Source: Seminavis robusta (Eukaryota > Bacillariophyta > Bacillariophyceae > Naviculales > Naviculaceae). From it: DNA of 64,000 nt. Positions 12,256 through 23,000 of this stretch are shown here, piece by piece. Position 1 is the first letter of the stretch. Each line of letters starts with the position of its first letter. The notes beneath the pieces were generated by a model. That model was not told the origin of the DNA, did not search any database, and saw only the letters and a list, made by a program, of their open reading frames with translations. Both the position numbers and the translations under genes were made by a program. Location: positions 1-64,000 of the forward strand of contig CAICTM010000385.1 of the NCBI GenBank assembly GCA_903772945.1, given 5' to 3'.

Positions 12256-12942
12256 TCAACTTTTATGGTCGACTTTTCCTGTCATTGTTTCAAACTCAAT
12301 AACCTTGTCGAGTGGGACCAGATGAAACTTGACAGAGCACTGTTTTGCATCACTCTTAGTACATGTAGGGGAATTTTGCAGCTGCAGTTCTAGTTTCAAG
12401 CTGATATCGGGATTGATTTCCTTGTTTCTGGCTCGAGTGTCCCATGGTACATTGGGACGTTGTCGCATTAGGTCGTCAAAGGCGGCTTGATGGTGTGCAC
12501 CGTTGACGGGAGACGGATATTGGTCACTCCGTGTTGTCGTTGTCGAATTATTATGAATGACAAATTCGACATGTTCCAATCCTCGCGGGTAGGCACGCCC
12601 TCGTTTGGGTGCTGGAATTTCCAAAACGTGAATGATGCGGTCTAATGATGACACTCGGATTCCTTCCTGAAGCCAAAAGGTTGCAATGGGTCGATTTCCA
12701 ATTTCCGATTCGATCAGGAGGATGCATTGACTGTCCTGTTGCCGCAAAGCCGCCGTCAACTCGGCATACTCGGCCATGTTTTCGGTTCGATAACACACGT
12801 GATCAGCAGGATAGCGTGACACATCCAGTTGGTACGTCTTGGCGAGACTTGTGACAATGGTCTCCACAAAGGGAGGTACCTGTTGTTTCAGCCGAGACAA
12901 AAACTCGGATGCCAGGCTAGCGGACTTTGTGGCATTGGACAT
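12256..12942 (-). CDS. YecM-family protein (VOC-like fold)
   Basis: Predicted 228-aa protein resembling bacterial YecM (DUF991), a small metal-binding-type fold related to glyoxalase/VOC enzymes, with no settled reaction. Family signatures in order: PADHVCYRTEN (histidine of the ADH motif), LIESEIGNRPIATFWL, VLEIPAPKRGRAYPRGLEHV (with the conserved P..K..YP.GLEH.E pattern) and a closing SVKFHLVPLDKVIEFE. The start at 12942 (MSNATKS) is preferred; an ATG seven codons upstream at 12963 is also in frame. No signal peptide is obvious. Divergent from the IGPS-like gene, with about 310 bases between starts. YecM is best known from proteobacteria, so transfer or an under-annotated eukaryotic branch are both possible. 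An asparagine/threonine-rich insert (about 148-162) is absent from the bacterial form. Confidence 0.72.
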   Translation of the reverse strand: MSNATKSASLASEFLSRLKQQVPPFVETIVTSLAKTYQLDVSRYPADHVCYRTENMAEYAELTAALRQQDSQCILLIESEIGNRPIATFWLQEGIRVSSLDRIIHVLEIPAPKRGRAYPRGLEHVEFVIHNNSTTTTRSDQYPSPVNGAHHQAAFDDLMRQRPNVPWDTRARNKEINPDISLKLELQLQNSPTCTKSDAKQCSVKFHLVPLDKVIEFETMTGKVDHKS

Positions 12943-13255
12943 GGTGAGGAAAGAAGCTCTCACGCAAAGGACTAACGATGCAGGTTTGTCTTCAGATATA
13001 TATGATTGCGATAGGGTAGAAACTCAGAGGTCAGGACTTGCAAAGCTGGCAGCAGCCTCTTCCTTGAGATATCGGTACCGATAGAAGGTGCGCGATGAGT
13101 GAAGGAAGAGGCCCAAAAGGTCCAATTTTCAACGACTGAACTGCCACCACCCGTCACCCAACAGTTTGCTTTTTCTCATCCCTCTCTCAAACATTTTTGT
13201 TGCTTTGCTTTGGTTGAATAGCTCTCTAGCTAGCTAGTAGCTCTCAAGCAGAACA
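12943..13255. promoter_or_regulatory. Divergent intergenic promoter region
   Basis: About 310 bases between the YecM-like gene (-) and the IGPS-like gene (+). It contains a TCTCTAGCTAGCTAGTAGCTC word just before the + strand start. No other element is recognised. Confidence 0.35.
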
Positions 13256-14503
13256 ATGATGACAATCAGCAGCAGCAACAGCAGCAGAAATGGAATGACA
13301 CGATGGCAGCGAGTTTTGCTGTGTATCTTTTATCTCCAAGTGACGATGATAGCCGCCTTTCCCAACACCATGAGAATACCGGCTTCCATTGGCCGTACTA
13401 CTACTACATCGTCGTCGTCGTCATCACTCCACTCCTCTCGTGGCCGACCCGAAGATTTGTTTGCGGCCGTCCATCGCAAAGAATACGAAATGAAACAAGT
13501 CAAATCGCAGCACACATCCACCACCGATCCCGTCAACATGGCCATGGGATATGGGCAACAGTCCGCTTCACCGATGCGATTGGCCAAAGCACTGCGCCGC
13601 GTCTACGACGATCCCAGTAGTCCCGCCAATCCTACCGCCGAACCCAAATCTCCCGAACAGGAAGAACGAGACCAAAAACTACTGGATGTGGGCATGGCCG
13701 ATATGGGCATGCGACGCGCCAGTTTTATTGTTGATATCAAACGCAAATCGCTTTCTGGACAGCCAGGAGAAGTCTTTTGCAATTTTGACGATGCCGGCAT
13801 GGTGGCTGCGGCCATGGTCCAATTGGGAGCCGATGTTGTCTTTGTCAATACCGATTATCCGGCATACGGAGGAGATTTGGCCGAACTCAAATCGGCCGTT
13901 CGAGCGGTGCGACGCGTCTCCAAGACTGTCCCCGTCGTCATGAAGGATATCGTCGTGGATGAAATCCAGTTGGGACTCGCCAAGGAAGCGGGAGCCGATG
14001 GGGTGGTATTAATGGCATCGGTACTGGGACCGGCGTTGGATAACTTTTTGGATCTCGCCACCACCATGGGGTTGGAGACCATTGTCGAATGTCACACGCG
14101 CAATGAAGTGCAACGGGCACTCGATGCACTGGCATGTACCATTCTCGTCACCAATTATGATCGAGTCTCGCAAACATATTATCCCAAACAAGCCATTCAA
14201 TTGGCCGGAATGTTTCCTGGTAGTGGAGGTCCCATTATTTGTCTCGCGGGGGGTGGCATTGAGAATACCGATCAAATGAAAAAACACTTGGCGGTGGGGT
14301 ATGATGGCGTCGTGGTCGGCAAGGCCGTCATGGGGAATCCATCGGCACCCGAGTTTATCCGGGCGGTACGGGATCGAACACTGCTGCCGGCGGAATTCTC
14401 CCAATGGGGACTAGATGATGTGGAATTCGACACGGAAGGAAACCCAATGCCGGGACCCAAGCAAGACATTCCGATGGAAACAGACAAGGATGTGTACCAG
14501 TAG
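13256..14503 (+). CDS. Indole-3-glycerol phosphate synthase-like protein, secretory/plastid leader
   Basis: Predicted 415-aa TIM-barrel protein of the TrpC type, which closes CdRP to indole-3-glycerol phosphate in tryptophan synthesis. It begins with a hydrophobic leader (VLLCIFYLQVTMIAAF, about 21-36) and a Ser/Thr-rich stretch, fitting a plastid-type bipartite presequence. Barrel motifs in order: FIVDIKRKSLSG (usual EIKR.SPS), VVFVNTDYPAYGGDL (usual VLTD..FFGG), VPVVMKDIVVDEIQ (catalytic Lys of RKDF kept), LETIVECHTRNEV (catalytic Glu of VEVH kept), ILVTNYDR (Asn of NNRD kept), ICLAGGGIENTDQM (usual SESGI) and VVVGKAVMG. The first glutamate is Asp and the SESGI serine is Gly, so it may be a diverged paralogue with shifted activity. 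Single exon. Barrel family call confident, exact reaction less so. Confidence 0.75.
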   Translation: MMTISSSNSSRNGMTRWQRVLLCIFYLQVTMIAAFPNTMRIPASIGRTTTTSSSSSSLHSSRGRPEDLFAAVHRKEYEMKQVKSQHTSTTDPVNMAMGYGQQSASPMRLAKALRRVYDDPSSPANPTAEPKSPEQEERDQKLLDVGMADMGMRRASFIVDIKRKSLSGQPGEVFCNFDDAGMVAAAMVQLGADVVFVNTDYPAYGGDLAELKSAVRAVRRVSKTVPVVMKDIVVDEIQLGLAKEAGADGVVLMASVLGPALDNFLDLATTMGLETIVECHTRNEVQRALDALACTILVTNYDRVSQTYYPKQAIQLAGMFPGSGGPIICLAGGGIENTDQMKKHLAVGYDGVVVGKAVMGNPSAPEFIRAVRDRTLLPAEFSQWGLDDVEFDTEGNPMPGPKQDIPMETDKDVYQ

Positions 14504-14850
14504 ATATTTCATACTTTGGTCGGCTTTCAATCAATCAGCAGTGGACCGAAAATGGGGCGGTGCCGTGGCGGCAAAGTGGCCGAGCCTTGGTCGGTTGCCG
14601 AAAACAGTTTGTGGTCGGACTTTGCTATTTGCCACTCAGGAGCAAAGAACACCCAAACTACATCATAGCCTTGGCTGGTGGCACAAAAGCGAACAATAAC
14701 ATCAAACGAAAAAGCAAATGGTTGTAGATTGCAATGGCGTCCAAGCCCACCATTAGCTTTTTTGTGACGGAATGCGGTCGCACAAAAACTAGTAGAAACC
14801 AGCTTTGGAGACGAATTTTATAGGAGCTTAGAAGGGGGGCGAAGCATTGG
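14504..14850. other. Convergent intergenic spacer
   Basis: About 350 bases between the stops of the IGPS-like gene and the Ubl-TIR-like-LRR gene. No repeat, hairpin or gene is recognised. Confidence 0.4.
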
Positions 14851-17838
14851 TTAGCGAATAATTCTGTCCCATGACACCAAAGGGATCTTCTTGCTCAATG
14901 CTTCTTTTACTTCCTGACTTGCCCATTTTCGCAGCTGATTGCGGAGGGTTTCCACAGTTTGGGCTGAAAACGAGGTCCCCAGGTTATCCAGAAACCACAG
15001 CTTCAGTTGTTGAATATTCGATGAATTCCTTGCTACTCTCCGCCAAAAACTTTGAACTCGTTTGAAGGAAGCGCCCTTCCCCGAACAAGACAGAATCAAC
15101 ACTGTCAAGTCAGCTACCTTGCTGCTTGGCCTGGAGAGCAATTCGCCCAAAGGCTCCAGGCATGGCAAGTTGCATTCTCGAAAGTCTAAATACAAGGACT
15201 GCAGATCTGGTTGGGTGCCAAGTGCTGATGCCAGATCATCCATGGCCAGAGGTCTGTTGTAATACCATTCGTCTTTAAGGGACAAGCCAAAATGATGCAG
15301 ATTGCTAGGGAGTTGCTCCAATCCATGCAGTGTTTTGATTTTGCTACCACACAAATCCAGCTTGAAGTCAAGCCTCCTCAGCTTCAGTGTGGATAACGAC
15401 GCCAGGCCTTGAAGAGAATTCAGATTGTTGCAATACTTCAGTTGAAGGTGCATTTCGATGAGTCCCGTCATCGCCCTTCCCAAAGAGTCAATGGTTTCGA
15501 GAGTGTCCAGTGCTTCCAACTGCAAATGCAAAGTCTCTAGCGACGCCATACGAGAGATTAACTGGAGATTGGATGGATGAGTCAGTCTCAGACGAAGACT
15601 GCTCAAATTGGAAAGCAATGCCAAGTCGTCAATTGTGTGTTGATTGTCGCACCCTTCAAGATCCAAATCCAGCTCCATCAAACTGCATATTCTCGCCAAC
15701 TCTTGAAACAGACATTTTGAGCACTTATATTTGCTCCCTTTCTTGGAACGAATTACCAATATGAACGTTTTCAGGGCAGACAGATCGCCCAACCCCAATG
15801 CAAACTGATCAGCAGTCTCAAAGCCAATCTCGGAGTAGTCCAATTCCAACTTTTGAAGTAACTGAGAAGGCAACGAAGCAACAAAATGGAGTGCCTCTTG
15901 CTTGAAAGGTAGGCAGCCAGCAAAGGACATGGACAGACTGCGAAGCTCTCGGTTATTGGATAATGCTGATCGGTAACATTCCAGGTCAATGCCTTGGTCA
16001 AGTGCATACCGGTAAGTTGAGATTGCAAATTTGCAGTGCAGTCGAGCATTCACCATATCGAAAGCAGGATGTGTGGAAGGAGGATCAGAGGCGCTCGTTG
16101 ACCAGACACTTGAACCTCCTGATTGCCCTCTCATGCATAGGTATTGCAAGATTCGGCTTTTGTCTTCGGCCACTGATGCTTCGGCTGACTCTAGCCTTAC
16201 ATGCAATCCAGATTGGCAAATTGCAAGCGGAAAGTCTTGTTGACGTCTGAGCTGTTTCTGAAGGGACCACCAATCACGATGCTCGGTGGCATCCGCAAGG
16301 CCAACTCCTCTGGAGTTTGGGCCACCTGTGACCGTGTAAATGTCATATAGATGGTTCTCACGGTCCGTGGCTATCGATATTTCAAATGCACACCAAATCC
16401 GACTATAACAAGTTGCCTGCGTATCCAGTATCGACACAGTCCCTTCTGCAAGTTGGATTGCTCGATAAAATGGGCTGTTCTGGAGATAGCTTTTGGGATC
16501 TTGAGGCTCTGAAGTGTTCAGTTCTTCCTCCAGATTGTGTTGATTCATTGCAAAGGCGCATATCCAGTAGCATGCGGTAGGATCATCAATCTTCATGTCA
16601 CGATCCAGCGCATGACGAGTTAGGCAAGAGACGAGATGAAAAAAGGTGCCTCCCCACCAATGAGAGGCAAGCCACCGTGGCTTCTGAGGCTCGCTGGCAA
16701 CAAGCTCAACATAGCTGCACTTGTGTTTCGTTGTTGAAGGATACACAACATAGTGGACAAGGTCGTACAAGGTGACATCTTCTGGTTGGAGTGGTTTGCC
16801 AGTGTTCGTGCTCTTCCAAGCTTCTCTGCAGCAACGAACGGTCACCTCGCATGCGAGAGCATGGAGTTGTTGGAGGGTGATTGCTCTGTATTCAGCCTTG
16901 TGTATGCGACAGAACTTTTCTTTGTAGTCCAAGCACATTTCAAAGCCATGTGTCTGGCGAGATTGCACCAGGTGTAATACCAGTGGTGCTCCTTCACTCA
17001 ATTGACTCTTCTGTTGGAGTTCCTCCATGGGCATGTTGTCGTCGTTGGCGAGTCTGGTCCCACGAAGAAAGAGTTGTTGCTCCTCCAGAGGGATCTTGAC
17101 AGGAGCTCCGTTCTCGTCAATGTCAAAGCCTTCCTCTGCCAATCTCCTGCGCAGGTCCTGGAGGTTATCTGATACAGTCTGATACCCAATTTGGATCCTT
17201 GCGCCTGTCATGGTGTTGATTGTAGCGGTAAAGGGCATCAAATAAAAGACTCGTTCTTCGTGATCCTTGACGTAGTCCTTGAGTGTGGTCTTTTTGAACG
17301 AGAAGTATCCAGAGTCTTGAACATAGGAGTATTCGCGCTTTTCTGGTTTTAAAAGCCTTGTCTTCCAGTACAGCATTTGCTTGTGTTTAGGAACGCATAG
17401 CCTCTCTTCGATCCTATCATGAAGCTCTTCCACAAAGGCACATCGATGCATCCTAAACTGGTGAGATTGCCATTCCCTCCGATTGTTTTCCAAAGTCGTT
17501 GCCTGTGTGTACACGACAACCGGAACCTGTTCATAAAAGAGGTAGGCCCACAACTCGTGTTCCGACGTGGGGTCCTTGAAAACTCGTCGACGCAATAAAG
17601 CAGTGAATGATTCGATGGCAGTTGTATCATCTTCCGCGTATACGTTTTGACCGTGTGGATCGAGAAACAGTCTCTGAGAATCGACCGGAATGTCCAGGGC
17701 AAGATCGGCGCCTTGTTTCCGAATGGCTTCTTTCCACTGAGCAATGGTTGCCGTTCTTGGAAGTGTCAGCGATGGAAGGGATGTCGATGGTATCCCATCC
17801 TGAAGCAGAACGACACAACAGATATCATCTCCCTCCAT
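14851..17838 (-). CDS. Three ubiquitin-like modules + TIR-like SHWWG/WCxFE module + leucine-rich repeats
   Basis: Predicted 995-aa single-exon protein with sensor-like architecture. Residues about 8-90, 105-202 and 205-292 each resemble ubiquitin: the first has VDSQRLFLDPHG, the second VPKHKQMLYWKTRLL, the third IPLEEQQLFLRGTRLANDD followed by GAPLVLHLV. Residues about 385-500 hold a module with SHWWGGTFF (392-400), CYWICAFAMNQ (423-433) and, after GTVSILDTQATCYS, RIWCAFE (480-486). The strand-then-SxWCxxE pattern resembles the part of TIR domains carrying the catalytic glutamate, and similar SHWWG proteins are, from memory, abundant in diatoms and dinoflagellates. From about 625 to 960 are irregular leucine-rich repeats. 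No signal peptide or membrane helix is seen, so it is likely cytosolic. The TIR relationship is inference. Alternatives are a separate SHWWG family or a ubiquitin-pathway adaptor. Function unknown. Confidence 0.7.
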   Translation of the reverse strand: MEGDDICCVVLLQDGIPSTSLPSLTLPRTATIAQWKEAIRKQGADLALDIPVDSQRLFLDPHGQNVYAEDDTTAIESFTALLRRRVFKDPTSEHELWAYLFYEQVPVVVYTQATTLENNRREWQSHQFRMHRCAFVEELHDRIEERLCVPKHKQMLYWKTRLLKPEKREYSYVQDSGYFSFKKTTLKDYVKDHEERVFYLMPFTATINTMTGARIQIGYQTVSDNLQDLRRRLAEEGFDIDENGAPVKIPLEEQQLFLRGTRLANDDNMPMEELQQKSQLSEGAPLVLHLVQSRQTHGFEMCLDYKEKFCRIHKAEYRAITLQQLHALACEVTVRCCREAWKSTNTGKPLQPEDVTLYDLVHYVVYPSTTKHKCSYVELVASEPQKPRWLASHWWGGTFFHLVSCLTRHALDRDMKIDDPTACYWICAFAMNQHNLEEELNTSEPQDPKSYLQNSPFYRAIQLAEGTVSILDTQATCYSRIWCAFEISIATDRENHLYDIYTVTGGPNSRGVGLADATEHRDWWSLQKQLRRQQDFPLAICQSGLHVRLESAEASVAEDKSRILQYLCMRGQSGGSSVWSTSASDPPSTHPAFDMVNARLHCKFAISTYRYALDQGIDLECYRSALSNNRELRSLSMSFAGCLPFKQEALHFVASLPSQLLQKLELDYSEIGFETADQFALGLGDLSALKTFILVIRSKKGSKYKCSKCLFQELARICSLMELDLDLEGCDNQHTIDDLALLSNLSSLRLRLTHPSNLQLISRMASLETLHLQLEALDTLETIDSLGRAMTGLIEMHLQLKYCNNLNSLQGLASLSTLKLRRLDFKLDLCGSKIKTLHGLEQLPSNLHHFGLSLKDEWYYNRPLAMDDLASALGTQPDLQSLYLDFRECNLPCLEPLGELLSRPSSKVADLTVLILSCSGKGASFKRVQSFWRRVARNSSNIQQLKLWFLDNLGTSFSAQTVETLRNQLRKWASQEVKEALSKKIPLVSWDRIIR

Positions 17839-18411
17839 TAGTGATTATTACAGTTATATTAGTTGCAGCCCTTCATACATATGACGGTACCGGTACCATA
17901 GCGGCTCGATCAGTCCAAGGCTTTCTTGACAACTGATGAAGAATCTTTGCTTCATGAAAGATAGGGTATGGTTCTGGTCGGATTCTGTTGCTCATACAGC
18001 TCACGCGGGCTTGATGACGCGTCTTGTTCTTTAGAAATGAATGGAGAAGAATCTTCATTGGACGGCTGTCATTGGAGGCAAGATCTTCAACCAATGCTTG
18101 CAATGCTTTGTGCGGATAGCCATCACATCTATCTACCGTAGGACGTAGGACACCGTTATTGTTGCTGTATCCCAACTGTCTGCTGCGGTGCTGTGGTGAA
18201 CGATTCAATCCATTTGGGCTCTTCTTGATTCGTTGCTTTGACTTTATTTCATTCTAATAGCTGAGTCGAGTTTCCCACTCTGATTGAGTCTTGCTCTTTT
18301 TAATCGCTACCCATTCCATCGACCTTCTTGCCACAAACGCAACCTTCAATACATACATCAAACATTATTATTTGTCCACGAAAAAACAGAACTTTTTAAT
18401 TAAAAGCAACC
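17839..18411. promoter_or_regulatory. Divergent intergenic region
   Basis: About 570 bases between the Ubl-TIR-like-LRR gene (-) and the GGPP synthase gene (+), expected to hold both promoters. A GGTACCGGTACC word lies near 17886. A minus-strand frame at 17873-18208 is basic and featureless and is not accepted as a gene. Confidence 0.4.
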
Positions 18412-19824
18412 ATGACGGAAGAAAAGGAAACGCAAGAAGAAACAGTAGTGGTAGCAGCCAAGTCTGCGGAAGAAGTACCCAACCAAGAAGAAAACGCTCC
18501 CACCCACGAAACGAGCCACACGGAGGGATTGCTGCCGCACAAACCAGACAAAGCATTGCTGGAAAGTTTCCGATACATCAATTCCATGCCAGGCAAAGAT
18601 GTGAGAGGAAAACTGATTGACTGCTTTCAGCTATGGTTCAATATTTCATCCGAAGAGGTTCTCAAGGGTATCAAGGTGAGTGTGTGTTATTAAAAAATGA
18701 TTTGGATATCGATCTGCGTCACCTATATTTCCTGATTGATTTATCCATCGTTCTTCTTCTTTTTTGATTTTAAAATAGGACGTCATTGGGGATTTGCACA
18801 ATTCATCTCTTCTCATTGATGATATTGAGGACAATAGCAAACTAAGGAGAGGAATCCCCGTGGCTCATACTATTTTTGGGGTACCCACTGTCATCAACTG
18901 TGCCAACTACGTCTTCTTTTTAGCACTGGAAAAGTGTCATGCCTGGGAAAATCCAGAGGCAATGAAGGTGAGCAGAATGATAACAATACAATCATTTCTT
19001 GTGGATATATAATAAAGCGCGTGGGAATTAGGCAATGGTTCGATCGTGTGCTCTAATCTAACTGCTTTCTTTTTCTCTTTTTGCTGACTTTAGGTGTTTG
19101 TGGGAGAGTTGTTGAATCTGCATCGTGGTCAGGGCCATGACATTGCGGTAAGTGAGAAATCGAATAGAGAGTGTGATGTGCCGTCCAGACAATCTCTCAT
19201 TGAGTTTCACGTTTTCGATTCGATTCGCACCCAACTAAACAATCAATCAACAATACACTCAAGTGGAGAGACAGTGCCCAGTGTCCCACAGAAGACGAAT
19301 ACCTCGAGATGGTAAAGGACAAAACGGGAGGACTGTTTCGTCTCTCGGTCGGATTGATGCAATCCTTTGCCACGACCAACAAACAAGTCAACTACACCAC
19401 TCTGGTAGATAACTTGGCCATGTATTTCCAAATTCGAGATGACTTTATCAATTTAGCGGATGAAGAATACATGAAGTCCAAGAGCTTTTGCGAGGATTTG
19501 ACAGAAGGAAAATTTAGTTTTCCTATTATTCATCACATTCGCAACAATCCAGGAGATACACGATTGATTAACATTTTGAAACAACGCACACACGACGTGG
19601 ATGTCAAGCGGTATGCACAGGGACTCATGAAGGAATCAGGGAGCATGGCATACACGCGAACAAAATGCGTCAGTCTCAAGGACGACATTGTCAAGGATAT
19701 TGAACTGCTGGGTGGCAACCCTCCTCTACTCAAACTCATCCAACTGCTGGATGTCCAAGTAGAGATTCTGGCCCTTGAAACAACCGATGAAGGGAAAAAG
19801 AGCCCACAAATTCAATCGCCTTGA
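18412..19824 (+). CDS. Geranylgeranyl diphosphate synthase, GGPS1 type
   Basis: Predicted 355-aa trans-prenyltransferase that condenses IPP with allylic diphosphates to make C20 GGPP for protein prenylation and terpenoid precursors. Four exons: 18412-18675, 18779-18967, 19094-19147 and 19264-19824. All introns are phase 0 with GTGAG or GTAAG donors and AG acceptors. The first aspartate motif is LLIDDIEDNSKLRRG (DDIED at 102-106), preceded by the helix LHNSS. The last exon starts WRDSAQCPTEDEY and carries KTGGLFRLSVGLMQ and the second aspartate motif QIRDDFINL (DD at 228-229), then SKSFCEDLTEGKFSFP. These match the animal/fungal type III GGPP synthase closely. There is no plastid or mitochondrial leader; the N-terminus is an acidic, low-complexity tail, so a cytosolic enzyme is likely. 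Confident. Confidence 0.9.
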
Positions 19825-20045
19825 AGAATTCTTTTCTCAGCAGCTGCCAACAATGATCCAAGCTAGCTAGCAGGAGGATCTAGTACCGGTAGATAGTTAA
19901 AGTTGACGGTAAATGACAGAAAGAAAGGGACCCCAAAGAGATGAAGCTTAGACTTGTCTTAATAAAACTACATGTACGAAGTAGGTTGCTGCCGCTTTGG
20001 CCCGGTTGCTGCTTTTTAAAATACCGCCTCACTCGGATTGCGCAT

Positions 20046-23000
20046 CTATTTTTTGGACTTGGAGGCAATCACTGCTGGAACCATGGTTGATGGCGCAGGT
20101 GCAGCAGTCGTCTCCACTGCTGGCTTTCCGGCTTTGGCCGTTGCAGCAGGAGCACCCAGAGGGGGGAAATCCACTTCCGAGGGTCCTGTCATTGCTGGCG
20201 GATTGGAGGGTGGTGAATGCATCTGTGGAGGAGGCGGTGGCATCATGTGAACAGGTGGCGGAACAGGGTATCCGTAGTTGTAGCTGTTACCCGGGAATGG
20301 ATGCATAGGAACTTGATTGTGCATAGGAACAGTATTGTAGTGCATCATCTGTGGATGCCTGTGGGTCGGAGGCACTTGGCCTGGGGGCATGTTGGCTTTC
20401 CCTTCTTCGTCGACGTAGGTGAAATTGAACGATGATGGCGGCGGTGGTGCTGGGTACATTGGTCCGGGTTGCATCTGAGGTTGCTTTGCCTTCATCATGG
20501 CAAAAAGCTTGTCAGCAGCCGATGCAGTTGGTGGCGGCTGAGGCGGTTGCTGTGGAGCAGGTGCTGGAGGCGCCATCATTTCTGGTGGAGGCATCGGTGG
20601 GTCGGGGATCTGAGACAACGGGATTCCTTCCGCAGACGGAGCAGCAGGCTTTCCCACACCCAACAAAGCTTTCAGATCCGCCGCAGTCGAAGCTGTCGCT
20701 GCCGAGGCGGTTGGAACCGAAACGGGTGCTGGAGCAGACATATTGAATCCGAGTATAGCTTTCAACTCTTGAGTCTTTTCGCCGGCGGTCTTCGCAGGTG
20801 CAGCACCGTTTGCCTGTGCACCCTGCTTCTGGGGCTGTTTCTGACCATTGGTACTCACGAACTTCGTCCACCTAGCAAGTCCAGCCGTAGGACCACGCTT
20901 CCCGGGGCCCTTGAAGCCAACGCCTTTCGAATTCGGGCCACGAGCTTCCTTGTAACCCCCTTGCTTACCACGGCCCGCAGAGTCGGCCCTTCCCGAGGAT
21001 CCAGCACGCGCAGCTTGGCGTGATGCCGGACGATTGTTCCTTTGTTGTATCCCCTCGGTTCTGGCTGCTTGTGCTTTCTTTGGGGGAGTCAACGCTCGTT
21101 CGTCCCCCTTCTTTTTCGGTTTGTTTTGTGCCGGTTCGTTGTTTTGTTGTGCTGTTTGATTGTTAGCTTTCGGCTGAGGCACCGGGCTCCCATTTTGCGG
21201 CTTCCACGCTGCAGCGGGTGCTGCACCCTTTCCACCTAGAGAATCTTTCTCGACGCTCGCGATAATTTTCTCGTACCCACTTGCCCCAGCTTGCTTTGGA
21301 ACAAGTTTGTTGACCAACGCTTTGCTATTTTCGGGCGTGACCTTCAATAGATGCGCCCACACGCACAGCTTGCCTCGAAAATTTGAGCACGATCCTTGAA
21401 GCGTGGTCCCGCCAATAAACTCTTCGTCCATGACAACTTCGACACAACCAGTTGTAGCAGCCTCGTGGATTCCAACAACTGATCCTCTTGCGCCAAACGG
21501 AATGCCCATTGCACAGAAGTTCACAATTCGGTCGCCAAGCTCTGGGGCTTCGTTCTTGTTGAAGTCGCTGGCTTGCAAAACGTCAGTTGGACCGATCATT
21601 CCTTCTCGGTACAGAGCACTGCCTGGAACCTTCAACATGACTTCGTGTGGGTAACCACGTTTCTTCAGCGCCAGTGTCCTCACTTCCGCAGCCCTTTCGA
21701 CCGCGGCAATTGCTTCAGGTGACATAGAATCCGTAGAAACGGGTGTTCTCGGCATCTTGGCTGTTTCGATGTTGTTCAGCCATTCTCTGATCACCGGCAG
21801 CCACGCTTCCCCGTTCGGACCAAACGTAGTTGTTGCATCGTATTTCCTTTCGTTTGGCAGCTTCGAAATGGCGTTGAACAACTGGGGGAACTTTTGTCGA
21901 TATGCATTGACGAGGCGGACAGCCTTTGGCGTGTATTCCCAAATGACTCGTTCCTGCTCTTCGCTACCGCTCTCGGCTGCTTCGCTTCCGACCACAAGCA
22001 CGGAATCTCCTGCTACCCAAGCGTTGGTTCCCCTTCCGTTAGTCTTTCCTGGCTTTTTTCGCGTGTAACCAACCACACACATCCCATCCGCAGATTTCAA
22101 ATTCAGACCAAGATCGTATCGGCCGGGTTCGAACAACAAGCTTCCGGTGATCTTGCCAAAGAGACCTGGGTGAAGTTTTAGAATTCTTGAGGCGTCGACC
22201 GATGAAATGTTCGATTCCTGGACAGACTGCGCGATGGCCAGACCGAACGGGAGTTCAGGAGGGATTATCTGAACCTTCACCCCGACAGTTTTCTTATCCA
22301 CAATTCCTACAACAACGCCGCTGCACCCTCGATGCTTCCCCTTGGTCAAGACCACCTTGCTATTGACGGCAAATCTATCGTTCAGCGTCATTGGCCCCCT
22401 TTCGATGAAGCGAGGATCAGGGGCTGGTGCCTGCCACAGCGCCAGCTGCATCGGAATGTCGGCTTCAGTAGTGCCAAACAGCTTCTTGGTCGCTCCATTT
22501 GTTAGGTTGGTTTTCATTCCTTGCAGTGGAAGGACCTTCAGGCGTAGATTGATAGGGCCGACTTGGACACCGCCGGCTCCAGGAATGCCGTTTCCTATGA
22601 AATATCGTTCGAACATGATTTGTGAATCACTTGCCCACCGGTCTGCTTCGACCTTGTTGAATACCCTAGTCTTGGGTTGCTGTTTGCCCACTCGAATTTC
22701 CCCCGTAGCGTTGGATATGGCGACCACCTTTGCTTCATGCATCATGGGCCAATTCACAAAGACCGATTTACCCAAAACATTTGGAGCTAGGGTTTCGAGA
22801 GGAGGCAATTGGGGCATGTCGTGCAACTTAATCAGCATGGTGGGGTACTTTGATCCACTTCCAAAGCAATTCAGTTTGATTTCGATGAGTTCGTATGACG
22901 CGATTGGAAGCACGTTCAACGAGGGGAACCCAGGGAATGGAATTTGTGTTCCTGGCAAAAGCTTTGGCATGAATGTGGTAGAGCTCTCAAGTGGTTCGAC

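Noticed and set aside
17873-18208. Minus-strand frame of 111 codons
   Set aside because: Basic, low-complexity and featureless, inside the divergent promoter region; no sign of selection on the frame.
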